DNA of 9,073 bases from an uncultured Collinsella sp. Lineage in GTDB: Bacteria > Actinomycetota > Coriobacteriia > Coriobacteriales > Coriobacteriaceae. The notes beneath the pieces were generated by a model. It searched no databases. It was not told the DNA's origin and saw only the letters and a program-made list of their open reading frames with translations. Below, piece by piece: positions 5,369 through 9,073 of the stretch (the first letter of the stretch is position 1; each line of letters opens with the position of its first letter). Made by a program: the position numbers and the translations under genes. Location: positions 1 to 9,073 of the forward strand of contig USOF01000030.1 of NCBI GenBank assembly GCA_900556285.1, read 5' to 3'.

Positions 5369-5834
5369 CCGCTATCAGGACAAGGTGCTCGAGACCTACG
5401 CGCGCTCCCTTCTGGAAGCCGCTAAGGCCGAGAACCATGTGTTCGAGGACCTCGAGATGATCGAGCGCCTGGCTTCTGCCAGCCCCGAGATCATCGCCGT
5501 GCTCGACACCATGTCCAAGCGCGACCAGCTCGACCTTCTTCCCAAGGTGGCAGCTGCCTTTAAGTATGTTGCCGAGGAAGACGAGGATGTAGTGGGCGTG
5601 ACCGTCACCACGGCGATCCCGCTCGACGACGAGCTGCGTCAAACCATCACTAAGAAATGCGAGCAGGACTTCGGCCGCAAGGTATTCCTTATCGAGCAGG
5701 TCGACCCGTCTATCGTGGGCGGCCTGGTGCTCGAGGCCCGCGGCGAGCGTCGTGACATTTCCGTCAAGACGCAGCTGCGCATCGCGCAGGAGACCCTCGC
5801 AAACTCTGCTAATTCGTACGGAGGTGAAGCCTAA
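5358..5834 (+). CDS. atpH: F1Fo ATP synthase subunit delta
   Basis: The stator protein that caps the F1 head and holds subunit b. It has 158 residues against about 177-180 in E. coli and Bacillus. The N-terminal helical domain begins with [17 protein letters not shown] (6-22); the C-terminal family signature is [26 protein letters not shown] (positions 115-140; key residues D116, G121-G122, D133, S135). By eye the shortening falls in the middle, around residues 54-78, where a helix of the usual protein seems missing. It starts inside the atpF end (11-base overlap, in a different frame), and its TAA stop shares a base with the atpA ATG (TAATG), indicating translational coupling on both sides. 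Confidence 0.92.
   Translation: MPTSRYQDKVLETYARSLLEAAKAENHVFEDLEMIERLASASPEIIAVLDTMSKRDQLDLLPKVAAAFKYVAEEDEDVVGVTVTTAIPLDDELRQTITKKCEQDFGRKVFLIEQVDPSIVGGLVLEARGERRDISVKTQLRIAQETLANSANSYGGEA
5820..5827 (+). promoter_or_regulatory. Ribosome binding site of atpA
   Basis: GGAGGTGA, a near-perfect anti-Shine-Dalgarno match inside the atpH end, lies 6 bases before the ATG at 5834. It fixes the atpA start and suggests strong initiation for the alpha subunit. Confidence 0.75.
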
Positions 5835-7432
5835 TGTCCGAAACCCTCAATGCCCAGGATATCGCCAAGAAACTGCAGGAGCAGCTCACGAGCCTCTCCG
5901 CGACGGTCGATACGCATGAGGTTTCAACGGTCGACGAGGTAGGCGACGGCATCGCGCGCGTCTCCGGCCTCAAGAGCGCCATGGCAGGCGAGCTTCTGGA
6001 GTTCAAGAGCTCCGATACTGGTGAGACCGTCTTCGGCCTTGCCCAGAACCTTGACCGTGACGAGGTCGGCGCCGTTCTGTTTGGTGCCGTCGACTCCATC
6101 AAGGAAGGCGACGAGTGCCGCACCACTGGCCGCATTATGGATATCCCCGTGAGCCGTGCCATGCTCGGCCGCGTCGTCAATCCGCTCGGCCAGCCCATCG
6201 ACGGCCTGGGCGACATCGTCGCCACGCACCGTCGCCCCATCGAGTTCAAGGCCCCCGGCGTCATCGACCGTACCCCGGTGTGCGAGCCGGTTCAGACCGG
6301 TCTGCTCGCTATCGACTCCATGGTGCCTATCGGCCGCGGTCAGCGTGAGCTCATCATCGGCGACCGTAAGACCGGTAAGACCGCCATTGCCATCGACGCT
6401 ATCCTCAATCAGCGCGGCAAGGGCATGGTCTGCATCTATGTCGCCATCGGCCAGAAGGCCTCCACGGTTGCCAACATCCGCGAGACCCTTGCTCAGCACG
6501 GTGCACTCGACTACACCATCATCGTTTCGGCCACCGCTGCCGATTCCGCCCCTATGCAGTACATCGCGCCTATGGCCGGTGCCGCTATCGGCGAGTTCTT
6601 CATGTACAACGGCGAGGACGGCAAGCCCGCCAGCGAGACCAACCCCGGTGGCCACGTGCTCGTCATCTACGACGACCTGTCCAAGCAGGCTGTGGCTTAC
6701 CGTCAGATGTCGCTGACGCTGCATCGTCCGCCCGGACGCGAGGCCTATCCTGGCGACATCTTCTACCTGCACTCTCGTCTGCTCGAGCGTGCCGTCAAGA
6801 TGTCCAAGAAGAACGGCTACGGCTCCATGACGGCACTGCCGATCATCGAGACCCAGGACGGCGACGTCTCGGCCTACATTCCGACCAACGTCATTTCCAT
6901 TACCGATGGTCAGATCTACCTGCAGTCTGAGCTCTTCTTCCAGGGCCAGCGCCCGGCAGTCGACGTGGGCATTTCCGTGTCCCGCGTCGGTGGCGACGCG
7001 CAGACCAAGGCTATGAAGCAGGTCGCCGGCAACCTCCGTCTGGACCTCGCTTCGTACCAGGAGCTCGCCGGCTTCACGCAGTTCGGCTCCGACCTCGACG
7101 AGGCTACGCAAAAACTGCTTACCCACGGCGCCCGCATGACCGAGCTCCTGAAGCAGCCGCGTTACAAGCCGTTTGAGGTTGGCGAGCAGATCGTTACGCT
7201 GTTCGCTGGCAACGAGGGCTTCCTGGATGACCTGGAGATCGCCGACGTGCTGCCTTTCCGTGCCGAGCTCATCGAGTACATGGACAATGGCTTTGGCTCG
7301 CTGCTCGACAAGGTTCGCGCCAAGAAGATCGATGATGACACCAAGGCTGAGCTCTTGCGCGTCATCGGCGACTTCAAGCAGCAGTTCATGGCCAAGCACC
7401 ATTCGGATGTTTCTGGATCAGAGGAGAACTAA
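5834..7432 (+). CDS. atpA: F1Fo ATP synthase subunit alpha
   Basis: The non-catalytic nucleotide-binding subunit of the F1 head. It has 532 residues, longer than the ~502-513 of E. coli and Bacillus. In order: N-terminal helix and beta-barrel domain (1-100), Walker A GDRKTGKT (176-183), Walker B strand HVLVIYDD (274-281), [11 protein letters not shown] (281-291), [16 protein letters not shown] [12 protein letters not shown] (297-308), the alpha/beta signature [10 protein letters not shown] (374-383) and the arginine finger R384 in SRVGGDAQ, then the C-terminal helical domain. A 12-residue insertion rich in Gly, Pro, Ser and Asn lies at about 263-274, directly before the Walker B strand. Start ATG 5834 overlaps the atpH stop by one base. 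The catalytic and regulatory residues I can check are intact. Confidence 0.98.
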   Translation: MSETLNAQDIAKKLQEQLTSLSATVDTHEVSTVDEVGDGIARVSGLKSAMAGELLEFKSSDTGETVFGLAQNLDRDEVGAVLFGAVDSIKEGDECRTTGRIMDIPVSRAMLGRVVNPLGQPIDGLGDIVATHRRPIEFKAPGVIDRTPVCEPVQTGLLAIDSMVPIGRGQRELIIGDRKTGKTAIAIDAILNQRGKGMVCIYVAIGQKASTVANIRETLAQHGALDYTIIVSATAADSAPMQYIAPMAGAAIGEFFMYNGEDGKPASETNPGGHVLVIYDDLSKQAVAYRQMSLTLHRPPGREAYPGDIFYLHSRLLERAVKMSKKNGYGSMTALPIIETQDGDVSAYIPTNVISITDGQIYLQSELFFQGQRPAVDVGISVSRVGGDAQTKAMKQVAGNLRLDLASYQELAGFTQFGSDLDEATQKLLTHGARMTELLKQPRYKPFEVGEQIVTLFAGNEGFLDDLEIADVLPFRAELIEYMDNGFGSLLDKVRAKKIDDDTKAELLRVIGDFKQQFMAKHHSDVSGSEEN

Positions 7433-7437
7433 GCCCC

Positions 7438-9073
<1,636 letters not shown>

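Noticed and set aside
5924..7402. Very long open frame on the minus strand opposite atpA (about 490 codons)
   Set aside because: The composition is that of an antisense shadow of GC-rich coding sequence (repetitive Asp, Val, Gly, His, Leu), with no recognisable motifs, and atpA on the plus strand is unambiguous.

Overview
The window is a stretch of ordinary bacterial chromosome with high GC and densely packed genes, all on the plus strand. The gene content and protein sequences (an actinobacterial-looking ATP synthase, an AtpF with an extra N-terminal signal-like segment, high-GC codon use) suggest an anaerobic gut actinobacterium of class Coriobacteriia, possibly Collinsella or a relative. 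That assignment is inference from general resemblance; no search was possible.

Layout. Positions 1-704 hold the 3' part of a TsaC/YrdC-type threonylcarbamoyl-AMP synthase gene (tRNA t6A modification) that enters from the left edge. Thirteen bases later comes a complete glycerol kinase gene, glpK (718-2259). A 123-base gap with a promoter-like AT-rich patch and overlapping small hairpins leads to upp, uracil phosphoribosyltransferase (2383-3030). A strong intrinsic terminator (3072-3115) closes this part. The next ~200 bases contain a nested palindrome and the likely promoter of the ATP synthase operon. The operon runs: a small membrane protein in the AtpI position (3313-3624), atpB (a), atpE (c), atpF (b), atpH (delta), atpA (alpha), atpG (gamma) and a truncated atpD (beta). 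Spacing is tight, with TAATG overlaps at atpH/atpA and atpG/atpD and an 11-base overlap at atpF/atpH.

How they work together. The atp genes encode a proton-type F1Fo ATP synthase: a and the c-ring form the proton path, b and delta form the stator, and alpha, beta and gamma form the catalytic head and rotor shaft. The expected atpC (epsilon) lies beyond the right edge. glpK and upp serve glycerol uptake into glycolysis and lipids, and uracil salvage. Nothing shows they are functionally tied to the synthase beyond being neighbours.

The most important observation is technical. The last ~42 bases (9032-9073) are not genomic. They match the Illumina Nextera transposon mosaic end, the rest of the Nextera read-2 adapter, and the 8-base i7 index TCCTGAGC. 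The atpD stop codon at 9069-9071 and the last dozen residues of its apparent protein are therefore artefacts. I found no new defence system, mobile element, CRISPR array or RNA gene. The remaining points of interest are lineage-type insertions and deletions in otherwise standard enzymes, and the non-coding leaders of upp, the atp operon and atpE.
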